Notes: generated by a model not told the origin, from the letters alone. DNA of 37,112 nt from JAXGTD01 sp040775095 (GCA_040775095.1 JAXGTD010000025.1:1-37112), one strand, 5' to 3'; shown: positions 24,060 through 32,697, counted from the stretch's first letter. Numbers and translations are program-made.

Positions 24060-24926
24060 TCATTCCCGCCACTTGCCTGTCTGCCAGCGCCACAGCGGAA
24101 GGAGCAGATAACCGGCCAGCGCCACGAGCAGCGCCCCGGCGCCCAGCGTCTGCATTAGCCGCCGGGCCCCCGGATAACCACCGTCGGACCAGAACAGGCT
24201 CGCCGCCATCAGCGCGCACAGGATGACCAGCGCCAGGTGAAGCGGCACGTTGCGGACCCCCCATGCGCCGCGATGCGCCAGCCAGATCCCCACCCAGGCG
24301 GACGCGAACCCACCGGCCAGTCCGGCCGCGACGTCGACCGGCCAGTGCACCCCGACCGCAACCCGACTCAGTCCGGCCAGCACCGCCACCGATGCGAAGA
24401 CGAGGCGCCAGCCGATACCGCGCGCCTCGTACAGCAGCACACCAAAAAAGACCGCGGCCGTGACACTGTGACCCGAGGGAAAGCTCTCGCGACGGGGCCC
24501 CTCCCCGATCAGATGAAAGCTCCCCGGCGCGAGCACCCCGGGAGGCCTCCTGGCGTCGAACAACGGCTTGAGCCCGCGCGAATAGGCCACGGCCACCAGG
24601 GCGGCACAGATCAACGCCCAGAACAGGCGCGGATGGCGGCGGGAGAAAAACAATGCCAACGCGAACGCGACCCGCTCATCGCCGAGCACCGTCAGCCACT
24701 CCCACATCCGTGGTGGATAGGCCGCCGCGGAGGCATTGAGGGTGCCGAAGCCGGCGTGATAACCACCGAGCAGCCAGAGGCCAAGGCCCGCGGCCGCGCA
24801 GAGCGCGATCAGGACCGCCAACCAGCTTGCCCCGTTTGGCGCTGGATCGGGGTCACGCACTGCGCCCGTTCGCAACGCCAGCTCGAGATCACGTCGCAGC
24901 AATCGCGCAAACGGCTCAGTCGGCAC
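24060..24926 (-). CDS. PAP2-family membrane phosphatase
   Basis: A 288-residue polytopic membrane protein with a complete PAP2 active site: KX6RP (K120 to P128), PSGH (150-153) and SRX5HX3D (S187 to D198). Five to six hydrophobic helices surround it. It starts with GTG inside the 3' end of the ArnT-like gene (11-bp overlap), so it is translated with it. Possible substrates are undecaprenyl pyrophosphate, which would recycle the lipid carrier, or a lipid A phosphate as for LpxE and LpxF. Cassette context favours envelope glycolipid work over general phosphatidate metabolism. Confidence 0.9.
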   Translation of the reverse strand: MPTEPFARLLRRDLELALRTGAVRDPDPAPNGASWLAVLIALCAAAGLGLWLLGGYHAGFGTLNASAAAYPPRMWEWLTVLGDERVAFALALFFSRRHPRLFWALICAALVAVAYSRGLKPLFDARRPPGVLAPGSFHLIGEGPRRESFPSGHSVTAAVFFGVLLYEARGIGWRLVFASVAVLAGLSRVAVGVHWPVDVAAGLAGGFASAWVGIWLAHRGAWGVRNVPLHLALVILCALMAASLFWSDGGYPGARRLMQTLGAGALLVALAGYLLLPLWRWQTGKWRE

Positions 24927-26511
24927 CGCTTGCCCTCGTCACCAGAACCAGGGCGACCGGCCCACGCTGATAGACCGGAAGCAGTCGATCCGGTGGATAC
25001 AGCCCCTCGAGCCGATCGCGTTTGTCGATCCGCAGAAACACCAGCTCGCCTGGCCGCGGATCGCGTTCCGGGGAGATCGCCCCCCGGTAGACGCTGAAGC
25101 TGGGCATACTGGTGCGATAGACGACGGTGGGGAGAGCGAGCTCGCGGGCGAGCAGCGCAGCCTCCTTCACCGGCGCCTGCAGCACGTCGAACACCCGGGG
25201 CACCAGCACCCCAGAGACGATCAGGGCCTGCACCAGACCGACCAGTACCAGCCGGGCCCAGAGCGGGGCCGTCTTGAGCAGAAACAGGCCCAGCGTGGCG
25301 ACGAGCGCGGCCAGCGTCGCCAGCTGGTAGGCCCAGTCCAGCACCCGCTCACCATCGGCGAACATCGCAATCTCATGGGCCTTCGACGCCCCGGCGGCAA
25401 GCGGCTCGAGCAGATAGGGGAGCCCGGCCAGTAACGCCAGGAAAAGCAGCGCCGGCAAGAACGCCAGCCAGCGACTGGCCAGCAGGTCGCGATGCCGCGC
25501 CATCAGCACGAACAGTGGCGTGATGCCGTAGACCATGTAGTGGGGCAGCTTGGTGCTGGAGAACGAGAAGAACACAAAGACGGCCACGAACCACAGCAAC
25601 AGGTAGCGATCGAGCGGGTCGTTCCAGAAGCAGCGCGCGCGCGGGAGCAACCGCAGAAACCAGCCGGTGAACGGCAGCAAGACCAGCGGCAGCGCCACCA
25701 GGTAATAGCCGGGAAAGCCGTGATGGCCGTGGATCACGCCACCGTAACGACCGAGATTGTGCTTCAAAAAGAAACTCTCGAAAAAGCCGCTGCCGTCGTC
25801 GATATAGATCGCGATATGCCAGGGCAGGGTCAGCAGCAGGAACAGCAGCCAGCCATGCGGCGAGAACACCGCCGAGAACCAGCCTCTGAGCTCACGGTAT
25901 GACAGGAAATAGAGGAAGCTGACCAGCAGTGGGAAAAAGACCGCGACCGGCCCCTTGGTCAGGAAACCCAGTGCCAGCCACAGATATACCCGAAGCAACA
26001 CGCCAGGTCGCGGCGCCAGCCTCCAGCGGTAGATGTCGAAGAAGGCCAACGCGATGAACAGATTCAGGACCGAATCGGCCACTGCCGCACGAGCGATGAT
26101 CTCGACCTGCAGGCACAGCGCCATGACCAGCGCCGCAACCGCCGCGCTCACCGCGTCGAGGCGCTGTCGCACGAACACCCAGAGCGCGACCAGCCACAGC
26201 GTCGCCGCGAGGGCCGACGGCAGCCGCAGCGCGAGCTCGTTCAAGCCGAGCACCTTCACCGATGCCGCCTGCAACCAGTAGATCAGGACCGGCTTGTCGT
26301 AGCGCGGCTCACCGTCGCGATGCGGGGTGATGTAGTTGCCGCTCTCCAGCATCTCGCGGGTGGCCTCCGAGAAGGCGCCCTCATCAAGGTCGTACAGCGG
26401 CGGACCGCCGAGTTGCCAGAAGAACGCCAGCCAGACGACGCCGACCAGAAACCAGGGCGAGGCCAGGACCCGGGTCAGTGCCCGAGACTCGCCGGGACCT
26501 GGCCGCATCAT
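24916..26511 (-). CDS. ArnT-like GT83 lipid-linked glycosyltransferase
   Basis: A 531-residue GT-C membrane enzyme with about a dozen hydrophobic helices. I use the ATG at 26511: GGAGG precedes it and it overlaps the GT2 stop as ATGA. The first periplasmic loop carries the family signature YDLDEGAFSEATREMLESGNY (acidic D41, D43, E44) and RYDKPVLIYWLQAASVKVLG; LGFLTKGPVAVFFPLL and SSTKLPHYMVYGI are also typical. Such enzymes move a sugar from undecaprenyl phosphate to lipid A or another acceptor at the periplasmic face. arnA, arnB and arnD are absent, so the sugar is probably not aminoarabinose. Confidence 0.9.
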   Translation of the reverse strand: MMRPGPGESRALTRVLASPWFLVGVVWLAFFWQLGGPPLYDLDEGAFSEATREMLESGNYITPHRDGEPRYDKPVLIYWLQAASVKVLGLNELALRLPSALAATLWLVALWVFVRQRLDAVSAAVAALVMALCLQVEIIARAAVADSVLNLFIALAFFDIYRWRLAPRPGVLLRVYLWLALGFLTKGPVAVFFPLLVSFLYFLSYRELRGWFSAVFSPHGWLLFLLLTLPWHIAIYIDDGSGFFESFFLKHNLGRYGGVIHGHHGFPGYYLVALPLVLLPFTGWFLRLLPRARCFWNDPLDRYLLLWFVAVFVFFSFSSTKLPHYMVYGITPLFVLMARHRDLLASRWLAFLPALLFLALLAGLPYLLEPLAAGASKAHEIAMFADGERVLDWAYQLATLAALVATLGLFLLKTAPLWARLVLVGLVQALIVSGVLVPRVFDVLQAPVKEAALLARELALPTVVYRTSMPSFSVYRGAISPERDPRPGELVFLRIDKRDRLEGLYPPDRLLPVYQRGPVALVLVTRASGAD

Positions 26512-27512
26512 CCCGGGCTCCTCCACGCGGCGGTCTGCGGATCGCTTTCCCAGGAGATGCAATGATGGGTACGCTCAGCGGACGCGAACAGGGTGCGCGA
26601 GAGCATCTCGGCCAGCAGGCCGGTCGTAAGAAACTGGATCGACGCGACCAGCAACAGGATCGCCACGAACAACAGCGGGCGGTGGCCGATGTCCTCTCCG
26701 AAACCGAACTTGACCAAGAGCAGGTGAGCCATCATCAGCCCCCCGGCGATCCCGAAGGCCAGCCCGATCGAACCGAAGAAATGCCCGGGCCTCGCCCCGA
26801 ACCGGAGAAAAAAGAACGCCGCGAGCAGATCCAGCAGCACCCGGAACGTGCGCGAGATGCCGTACTTGGACGCCCCGAACTGGCGCGCCTGATGCGCGAC
26901 CACGGTCTCGCCCATACGCTCCGGCGCCGTCACACCCGCCACCCAGATCGGGATGAAGCGGTGCATCTCGCCAAACAGCCTGATCTCCTTGATGACCTCG
27001 GCACGGTAGACCTTGAGGCTGCAGCCGTAGTCGTGCAGATCCACCCCGGTGACCCGCCCGATGAGCCGGTTGGCGATGCGCGACGGGATCTTGCGCAACA
27101 GCAGTCCGTCCTGACGCCGCCTGCGCCAGCCCTGCAGCAGGTCCAGATCCCGCGCCAGCAGTTCCTCGACCATGCGCGGGATGTCGGCCGGATCGTTCTG
27201 CAGATCGCCGTCCAGCGTGGCGATCAGCCGGCCCCGCGCGGCATCGAAGCCCGCCTGCATCGCGGCAGTCTGGCCGAAGTTGCGACGGAAGCGAATCACG
27301 CGCACATGCGCCCCGTAGCGCTGTGCCTCGTGCTGCAGACGCGCACCGGTCCCATCGCGGCTGCCATCATCGACCAGAATCAGCTCCCACGGGTGGGCAA
27401 AACCCGCCAGGCCCTGGTGCACGCGTTCGAGCAGGGGTACGACATTGTCCACCTCCTGATAGAGTGGGATCACGACAGACAGCGTGCGGGGGTCGGATTC
27501 GGACAGGTTCAT
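26508..27512 (-). CDS. GT2 polyprenyl-phosphate glycosyltransferase (ArnC/DPM1/GtrB type)
   Basis: A 334-residue enzyme started at the ATG at 27512, where the GT2 fold begins (LSVVIPLYQEVDNV). DDG (48-50) and DGDLQNDP (101-108) are the nucleotide-sugar and metal sites; RRNFGQTAAMQAGFD and the HRFIPIW segment are typical of dolichol-phosphate mannosyltransferase relatives. Two C-terminal membrane helices (GSIGLAFGIAGGLMMAHLLL and PLLFVAILLLVASIQFL) make it the GtrB/ArnC kind. It should charge undecaprenyl phosphate with one sugar on the cytoplasmic side. The product would be the donor for the GT83 enzyme encoded immediately downstream with overlapping codons. Confidence 0.9.
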   Translation of the reverse strand: MNLSESDPRTLSVVIPLYQEVDNVVPLLERVHQGLAGFAHPWELILVDDGSRDGTGARLQHEAQRYGAHVRVIRFRRNFGQTAAMQAGFDAARGRLIATLDGDLQNDPADIPRMVEELLARDLDLLQGWRRRRQDGLLLRKIPSRIANRLIGRVTGVDLHDYGCSLKVYRAEVIKEIRLFGEMHRFIPIWVAGVTAPERMGETVVAHQARQFGASKYGISRTFRVLLDLLAAFFFLRFGARPGHFFGSIGLAFGIAGGLMMAHLLLVKFGFGEDIGHRPLLFVAILLLVASIQFLTTGLLAEMLSRTLFASAERTHHCISWESDPQTAAWRSPG

Positions 27513-27661
27513 CGGATTTCGGTCCGGGTTGGAGCGGCGGCGTGCCGCGGTCAGGTGCAGATTAGCAGCAAATGCGCTCACGGCCTTCCCGGAACGCGCC
27601 ATACTCGTCTCAGAGCGCTCGCGAGCGCGCGAGGACCCGAGCCACCACGAGGCATCCCATC

Positions 27662-28237
27662 ATGCAGGCCCTGCGCATCCCGCTGCCGGACTGGCTCGAC
27701 GGGTTTCTGGCCGAGCGTCCACAATTGTACCCGGACGAGAAGGCACGGATGCGCCTCGCGCTCGCGCTCGCGCGCGAGAACATCCGCCATGGCAGTGGCG
27801 GACCCTTCGGCGCCGCCCTGTTCCAGGCGCAATGCGGCCAGCTACTCGCCGTCGGTGTCAACCTGGTGACCCTCAGCCACTGCTCGATCGCCCATGCGGA
27901 GATCATGGCGCTGACCGGTGCGCAACTGCGCCTCGGCGACGCCAACCTCGCTCGGGCGGTGCCTGGCGGCTGCGCGTTGTTCAGCAGTGCCGAACCCTGC
28001 GCGATGTGCCTCGGCGCACTGCCCTGGGCTGGCGTCGGGCACCTGGCCTGCGCGGCCCGCGACGCGGACGTGCGCGCCATTGGGTTCGATGAGGGCGACA
28101 AGCCCGGGGCCTGGGCCGCCAAGCTCCGGCGACGCGGGATCACCCTGACACGCGACCTGCTGCGCGAAGAGGCGATCGAGATCCTACAGGCGTACGCCGC
28201 CGCCGGTGGAGAGCTCTACGGCCCGCTTGGCGACTGA
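27662..28237 (+). CDS. nucleoside/guanine deaminase-like protein
   Basis: A 191-residue member of the cytidine/deoxycytidylate deaminase zinc superfamily. The zinc and proton-shuttle motif HAE (H78, E80) and PCAMC (C113, C116) are both present and properly spaced, with the SSAEPCAMCLGALPWAGV context of guanine deaminases and TadA-like enzymes. The start ATG at 27662 follows a weak ACGAGG. Unlike TadA it is longer and has a C-terminal ALLREEAIEILQAYA-type tail, so free-nucleobase or nucleoside deamination is likelier than tRNA editing. It is divergent from the glycosyltransferase cassette and separate from the following gene. Confidence 0.87.
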   Translation: MQALRIPLPDWLDGFLAERPQLYPDEKARMRLALALARENIRHGSGGPFGAALFQAQCGQLLAVGVNLVTLSHCSIAHAEIMALTGAQLRLGDANLARAVPGGCALFSSAEPCAMCLGALPWAGVGHLACAARDADVRAIGFDEGDKPGAWAAKLRRRGITLTRDLLREEAIEILQAYAAAGGELYGPLGD

Positions 28238-28393
28238 CCCCGTACCAGGCCCGCGCGAATCCACCAGCCGCCCGCCGCCCCGGATCGCACCACCAGGAGC
28301 CCCGGGTGCCACCCCGGTGCCATGCCCCATCCCCTATCCCCGTCACCCACTGTAATCTTCGGAGGCGAATCGCCCCGACCCAAGGAGTCCTGA

Positions 28394-29623
28394 ATGAACC
28401 GGTCGACCCTGCTGCTGGGCCTGCTCTTGGCTGGTGGCTGTTCCACCCCCGCGAGATCCCAGACAACACCGGAGTGCGGCGGCGATTTCATCGCCTGGCT
28501 GAACGGCGTTGGCATCGAGGCCCGGGCCACCGGCGTCTCGGAATCGGCCCTGGCCAGACTCAACGGGGTGTTGTCAGACCCCAGGGTACTGTCCCGCGAC
28601 CGTGCCCAGGGCGTGTTCACGCAAGACTGGCTCACCTTCGCCGGGCGTATGGTCAACGGCTATCGGCTCCGGGAAGGAGGCAAGCTGCTCACCAAGGAGC
28701 AGCCGACCTTCGCACTCGCCGAGCAGACCTTCGGCGTGCCAGGCCCGGTGATCGCCGGGTTCTGGGGTCTGGAGACAGATTTCGGTGCGGTCCAGGGCGA
28801 CTTCGACACCATCGGGGCCTTGGCCACACTGGCCCACGACTGTCGCCGACCCGAGCTGTTCCGGCCGCAACTGCTCGATGCACTGCGACTCCTCGACCAG
28901 GGTTGGCTTCCACCCGAGCAGCTGATCGGCGCCTGGGCCGGGGAGATCGGACAGGTGCAGCTGCTCCCGTCCGACTACCTGGCCTTCGGCACGGATGGCG
29001 ATGGTGACGGCCGCGTCGACCTCAGGGCCAGCCGAGCCGACGTCATCCTGACCGCGGCACGCTTCATCCGCCACCTCGGCTGGCGCCCGGGCGAGCCCTG
29101 GCTGGAGCAGGTGCAGCTGCCCGCCGCCCTGCCCTGGCAACAGGTCGGGGCCTATGCCCGCTCCACCCGGGAACAATGGGCCGCATGGGGGATCCGCAAG
29201 GCCTCCGGCGACACGCTTGAGCGCGACGGGCTACCCGCCGCGCTGCTGCTGCCGATGGGCCGCCACGGGCCAGCCTTCCTGGCGTATCCGAACTTCGACG
29301 TCTACCTGGCGTGGAATCAGTCGCTGGTCTATGCGACCACGGCCGCCTATTTCGCGACCCGGCTGGCAGGCGCCCCGAAGGTCCAGCCAGGCACCCCCGA
29401 TCCGGGGCTTTCGGCCGAGCAGATGCGGGCGCTGCAACAGGGGCTCGCCGAGCGTGGCCACGACGTGGGCGAGCCCGACGGCATTCTCGGCGCCAAGACG
29501 CGGGCGGCCGTGCGCGCGGAGCAGCTGCGACTCGGCCTACCCGCGGATGCCTGGCCGACACCGGCTCTGCTGGATGCACTGCAGGCAAACGCGGACGTCG
29601 CGCGTTCACCTTCCGGGCCGTGA
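28394..29623 (+). CDS. mltB: lytic murein transglycosylase B with peptidoglycan-binding domain
   Basis: A 409-residue lipoprotein that cleaves glycan strands with 1,6-anhydro product formation. AAGGAG lies 6 nt upstream of ATG. Residues 1-16 are a lipoprotein signal (LLLAGGC, Cys16). The SLT_2 catalytic domain covers about 28-330, with catalytic E127 in GFWGLETDFGA, GQVQLLPSDYLAFGTDGDGDGR and AYPNFDVYLAWNQSLVYATTAAYFATRL. A C-terminal PG_binding_1 domain (about 340-395, LSAEQMRALQQGLAERGHDVGEPDGILGAKTRAAV) follows, as in the longer gammaproteobacterial and alphaproteobacterial forms. The stop codon lies in the loop of a GC hairpin belonging to repeat copy F. Confidence 0.92.
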   Translation: MNRSTLLLGLLLAGGCSTPARSQTTPECGGDFIAWLNGVGIEARATGVSESALARLNGVLSDPRVLSRDRAQGVFTQDWLTFAGRMVNGYRLREGGKLLTKEQPTFALAEQTFGVPGPVIAGFWGLETDFGAVQGDFDTIGALATLAHDCRRPELFRPQLLDALRLLDQGWLPPEQLIGAWAGEIGQVQLLPSDYLAFGTDGDGDGRVDLRASRADVILTAARFIRHLGWRPGEPWLEQVQLPAALPWQQVGAYARSTREQWAAWGIRKASGDTLERDGLPAALLLPMGRHGPAFLAYPNFDVYLAWNQSLVYATTAAYFATRLAGAPKVQPGTPDPGLSAEQMRALQQGLAERGHDVGEPDGILGAKTRAAVRAEQLRLGLPADAWPTPALLDALQANADVARSPSGP

Positions 29624-29681
29624 AGAGCCCGGCCGATCCGCCGCGCCAGGCGCTAGGAAATGGGGCACTTCGCGAGTCGCA
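29613..29681 (-). repeat. dispersed intergenic repeat, copy F (partial)
   Basis: On the minus strand ACTCGCGAAGTGCCCC and CCCATTTCCTAGCG (29651-29679) match the box of copies A and B. They are followed by a hairpin CCGGGC/GCCCGG (29613-29632) that overlaps the mltB stop codon. It sits between convergent genes. Confidence 0.55.
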
Positions 29682-29700
29682 TGGGTCGTCCGTGCCCTGG

Positions 29701-30417
29701 TCAGCGACGTCCCGGTTCGGGTGCGCTCTCGAGCGGGCCTCGGGGCCCAACCTCGCCCCGGCCCGCATCAGGACCCTCGTGATCCACTTTCGCTGCCAGC
29801 AACGGGAGCTCGACACGCTGCATGCCCGCGTTGCGCGTGAAGTCGAGCACGAGCGCCGTCGCGTCAGTCATCCGCGGAAAGAACGCGCTGCCCTCCATAC
29901 GGCCACCCGGGGCCAACTCGACACCGACCAGCTGGCGCAGACGAAATCGCCGCGCAGCCCGGGCACGTGACTCGGCCGAAGAGGCGTCGGCAACTCGGGC
30001 AATCATCCCCACGACCTGCCCACCAAACGGGATGACCTGGCCGGCGGCTATACCGGCCGCACTGGTCGCGACACCGCCTGCCACCTCGGAGACCGGATCC
30101 GGCGGGGCCTGGGTTTCTGCCTCGGAGACCGCTGCCGACAGATAGCGACCACCAGAGGTCGCGAGCTTCACCGCCGAAACGGTCAGCGGCAGACTGCCGC
30201 GATTCTCCAGCAGCAGGGCATACTCGGCCCATCCGAGGTCCGCGCTGGTCGCCACGGACGGAGGCGCCCGCAACAGCGTTACCCGCAATCCATCGGTCTG
30301 CGCATACACCCCCTCGAGCGCGGTCAGCGGACGGCGCTCACCCGGGCCCTCGGTGCTCGTGCATCCGAATGCCAGCAACATGTGAACCAGGACGGTGGCG
30401 ACGAAACAGCGCAACAT
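29701..30417 (-). CDS. putative lipoprotein of unknown function
   Basis: A 238-residue protein with a signal peptide ending in a possible lipobox (MLLAFGC, Cys19). The mature part starts with a predicted strand-rich region (LRVTLLRAPPSVATSADLGWAEYALLLENRGSLPLTVSAVKL). A glycine/alanine-rich hydrophobic stretch follows (GGVATSAAGIAAGQVIPFGGQVVGMIA), then RRFRLRQLVGVELAPGGRMEGSAFFP and a strand ALVLDFTRNAGMQRVELPL. I recognise no family. AGGAG is only 3 nt before the ATG, so the TTG second codon could be the true start. It is 147 bp downstream of bufC on the same strand, so a link to the buf operon is possible but unproven. Confidence 0.7.
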   Translation of the reverse strand: MLRCFVATVLVHMLLAFGCTSTEGPGERRPLTALEGVYAQTDGLRVTLLRAPPSVATSADLGWAEYALLLENRGSLPLTVSAVKLATSGGRYLSAAVSEAETQAPPDPVSEVAGGVATSAAGIAAGQVIPFGGQVVGMIARVADASSAESRARAARRFRLRQLVGVELAPGGRMEGSAFFPRMTDATALVLDFTRNAGMQRVELPLLAAKVDHEGPDAGRGEVGPRGPLESAPEPGRR

Positions 30418-30564
30418 GAGCTCCTGTTACCCGGCACAGGGCCCACCGCGAGGCGGTGGCCGCGGGCAGAGGCTAATTTGACCAGAGCTTCCCCATGGCG
30501 CGCCACCCCTTGCATCGACCCGACCAGGCCCCGCGCCGATTGCCGGGAACCTTGGGCAGATCGG

Positions 30565-31353
30565 TCAGGCGGCGACACCGCCAGCCGGCTGCCACGCGAC
30601 GATGCCGCCATGGCCGATCAGCAGCGCCAGCGCCCGCGCCAGATCGAAGCCCGAATCCTCGGCGACGGCCGCGGCAGCGGCCCGACCCAGCGACGCACAG
30701 GCCGCCAGCTGGGCCGTGAACACCGCGCTGCCACGCGGGATATCCAACACCAGGGCGTCGTCACCGACACGAACAACCAGGGCCGACTCCGGCCGCCACG
30801 GGTCCACGTCCTCGATGCGCCCCGCCCCCTGGTGGGCCGACCACAGCGAGACGATCGCATAGTCCGACTCGATGACGGTCAACGAGGGGTGCAGGGCGAC
30901 GCGCGTGCCCGCAAGTCCGGTTGGGTCGGACACATGGGTGGCGAGTGCCGCCGGTCTCAGGGGTTGAACGTCCGCGGCATGGTAGGCGCGTAATCGCGCC
31001 AACTCCAGCCGAGCCACATCGGGGAGGTACGCCACCGTGGCGGCTGGCTGAAAGGCGGCGACGAAGTCCGGGAAGGCGGCCCCGTAGTCGATGAGGACCG
31101 GACAGCGCGGCGGCGACGCGACCACGAACCCGCGTGCCATGGCATCGAAGAAGGCGCCCCCGACGAGCTCCTGGACCACGGGGAAGGTGTCCGCCAGGGC
31201 CCCGACCAGGGACACGATGACGTTGTTGCGGTAGACGGCGAAGCGCGCGGCGGGGTCCGATCCGTTCCAGGTCCTGAGCCCCAACGGTAGCGCCCCGGCC
31301 GGGTCCAACAGCGCGCCAGCGAAGGGGTCGAACAACCTGTCGGGGACGCTCAT
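30565..31353 (-). CDS. bufC: BufC-like protein (DUF2063, HvfC/BufC N-terminal domain)
   Basis: A 262-residue partner protein of the MNIO maturase. The start at 31353 overlaps the bufB stop as ATGA, showing translational coupling. The DUF2063 N-terminal domain is clear (FAGALLDP, FAVYRNNVIVSLVGALADTFPVVQELVGGAFFDAMARGFV, PVLIDYGAAFPDFV), followed by a C-terminal strand-rich domain ending with VFTAQLAACASLGRAAAAA. In characterised HvfC, BufC and MbnC systems this subunit recruits the precursor peptide to the DUF692 enzyme. The longer open frame upstream lies inside bufB and is a shadow. Confidence 0.9.
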   Translation of the reverse strand: MSVPDRLFDPFAGALLDPAGALPLGLRTWNGSDPAARFAVYRNNVIVSLVGALADTFPVVQELVGGAFFDAMARGFVVASPPRCPVLIDYGAAFPDFVAAFQPAATVAYLPDVARLELARLRAYHAADVQPLRPAALATHVSDPTGLAGTRVALHPSLTVIESDYAIVSLWSAHQGAGRIEDVDPWRPESALVVRVGDDALVLDIPRGSAVFTAQLAACASLGRAAAAAVAEDSGFDLARALALLIGHGGIVAWQPAGGVAA

Positions 31354-32240
31354 GGCGAGGTACAGGACAGGGCCGTCGCCGCGGCGAGGGCCGAGCGGGC
31401 GTGGGCCGCCTCCGCCTCCAGCACCGCCAGTGGCGGGATCGCCTGGTCGCGTTCGATCAGCGTTGGCCGAGGCCCCAGGAAGTCCAGGGTGCGCTGATAC
31501 AGGGCCCACACCGCTTCGGCGACGGGGGCGCCATGGGTATCGATGAGCAGCCGATCGCCGGCCCCGTCCAGGTCCTCGGCGAAACCCGCGAGGTGGATCT
31601 CGCCGATGGCATGCGCCGGCAGCGCCCCGATCAGGTCCCACGGATCTCTGCCGTGGTTGACGGCACTGACATAGGCGTTGTTGACGTCCAGCAGCAGTCC
31701 GCAGCCGGTGCGTTGCACGATCTGCGCGAGAAACGTCCCCTCGTCCATGGTGGAGGCGGCGAGCTCGATATAGGTGCTGGGATTCTCCAGCAACAGACGG
31801 CGCCCGAGGCGTTGTTGGGCCTGATCGACATGGTCGCAGACGCGAGTCAGGCTGTCCCGATCATAAGGGACAGGGAGCAGATCATTGTAGAACACCCCGG
31901 CGTGCGTCGACCAGGCCAGGTGCTCGGAGAAGAGCTCGGGCTCGAAGCGGCGCAGCAAGGTATCGAGCCGATCAAGGTGGGTATCGTCCAAGGACCCGGC
32001 GCCACCAATGGACAGCCCGACACCATGGATCGAGAGGGCGAAGCGTTCGTGTATGCGTTCCAGTCGATCCAGGGAGGGCCCGCCGGGCACCATATAGTTC
32101 TCAGCGTGCACCTCGAAGAAGTCCAGGCAAGCGCCCGAGGCGAGGATCTCCCCGACATGCACGGCCTTCAGGCCGATCCCGACACCGGCACCAGAAGCGG
32201 TGCGCAGCCACACGCGGGGAGCCTCGACGCGGGACGCCAT
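31350..32240 (-). CDS. bufB: BufB, DUF692/MNIO-family peptide-modifying iron enzyme
   Basis: A 296-residue TIM-barrel multinuclear non-haem iron enzyme. Metal-site motifs are all visible: H72 in SIHGVGLSIGG, H107 in SEHLAWS, E152 in LLENPSTY, D185 and N187 in LLLDVNNAYVSAVNHG (H196), H216 in GEIHLAGF and H236 in IDTHGAPV; LDFFEVHAENYM also matches. In bufferin systems BufB with BufC converts cysteines of BufA to sulfur heterocycles that bind copper. It lies 9 nt downstream of bufA and overlaps bufC by 4 bp, so the three are one operon. Annotating it as a simple xylose-isomerase-like protein would be wrong. Confidence 0.93.
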   Translation of the reverse strand: MASRVEAPRVWLRTASGAGVGIGLKAVHVGEILASGACLDFFEVHAENYMVPGGPSLDRLERIHERFALSIHGVGLSIGGAGSLDDTHLDRLDTLLRRFEPELFSEHLAWSTHAGVFYNDLLPVPYDRDSLTRVCDHVDQAQQRLGRRLLLENPSTYIELAASTMDEGTFLAQIVQRTGCGLLLDVNNAYVSAVNHGRDPWDLIGALPAHAIGEIHLAGFAEDLDGAGDRLLIDTHGAPVAEAVWALYQRTLDFLGPRPTLIERDQAIPPLAVLEAEAAHARSALAAATALSCTSP

Positions 32241-32249
32241 GGCGCGAGC

Positions 32250-32555
32250 CTACTTGGCCTTGAAGGCGGTCAGCTGGCCGTGGCCGGTGGGCGAGGTCGG
32301 CGAGGCGGTCTGCTCACAACTGCCGCTGGGCACGTACTTCCAGGCGTTGCCCTGATGGTCCACCTTGGCGGTGCCAGCGCAGCTGGTCCCCGGCCCGGCG
32401 GCACAGTCGTTCTTGCCCTTCAGAGCGATACCGAAACACTTCTCTTTGGCCGCCCCCTGCGCGGCAGCGGCGGTATCCGCCAGCATCAGCGCGGAGCCCA
32501 ACGCAAGGGCGAGGGCGGCGGCGGTGGTCCGCTGGACAACACGAGACTCGGACAT
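32250..32555 (-). CDS. bufA: BufA1-type bufferin precursor (DUF2282)
   Basis: A 101-residue RiPP precursor. GGAG lies 8 nt before the ATG at 32555; upstream frame extension is not used. Residues 1-32 form a long Ala-rich signal peptide, so the product is periplasmic. The mature part has four cysteines, C40 (EKCFG), C51 (NDCAAG), C59 (SCAGTAK) and C80 (SGSCEQ), in the pattern of the DUF2282/BufA1 family with VDHQGNAWKYVPSGSC. Known bufferins are modified on central cysteines by BufB/BufC and sequester copper, and some are induced through an ECF sigma factor. It is first in the operon and has an ECF-like promoter candidate about 115 bp upstream. Confidence 0.93.
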   Translation of the reverse strand: MSESRVVQRTTAAALALALGSALMLADTAAAAQGAAKEKCFGIALKGKNDCAAGPGTSCAGTAKVDHQGNAWKYVPSGSCEQTASPTSPTGHGQLTAFKAK

Positions 32556-32671
32556 GACAGATTCTCCAAATGGCGTCGATTGGGGTTCATGGCGGCCGGC
32601 GACGACTCGCGTCAATCCCGACCGGAGGGCCTGGGCCCGCTGGGACCCGCTCATGCGCCCTCCCCTGCTCA

Positions 32672-32697
32672 GTCGCCGGCCGGCGTCGATCGGTTAC
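32672..32697 (-). promoter_or_regulatory. candidate ECF sigma-F-like promoter of the buf operon
   Basis: On the minus strand GTAACC (32692-32697) is followed by exactly 16 nt and CGAC (32672-32675), about 115 bp upstream of the bufA start. As I recall it, the Caulobacter sigma-F regulon, which includes a bufferin operon, uses GTAACC-N16-CGAA. Three of four -10 bases and all -35 bases agree, as does the spacing. No ECF gene is in this window. Confidence 0.55.

Noticed and set aside
24060..27512. Aminoarabinose (arn) operon
   Set aside because: ArnC- and ArnT-like genes are present, but no arnA, arnB or arnD; the neighbours are a PAP2 gene and a deaminase.
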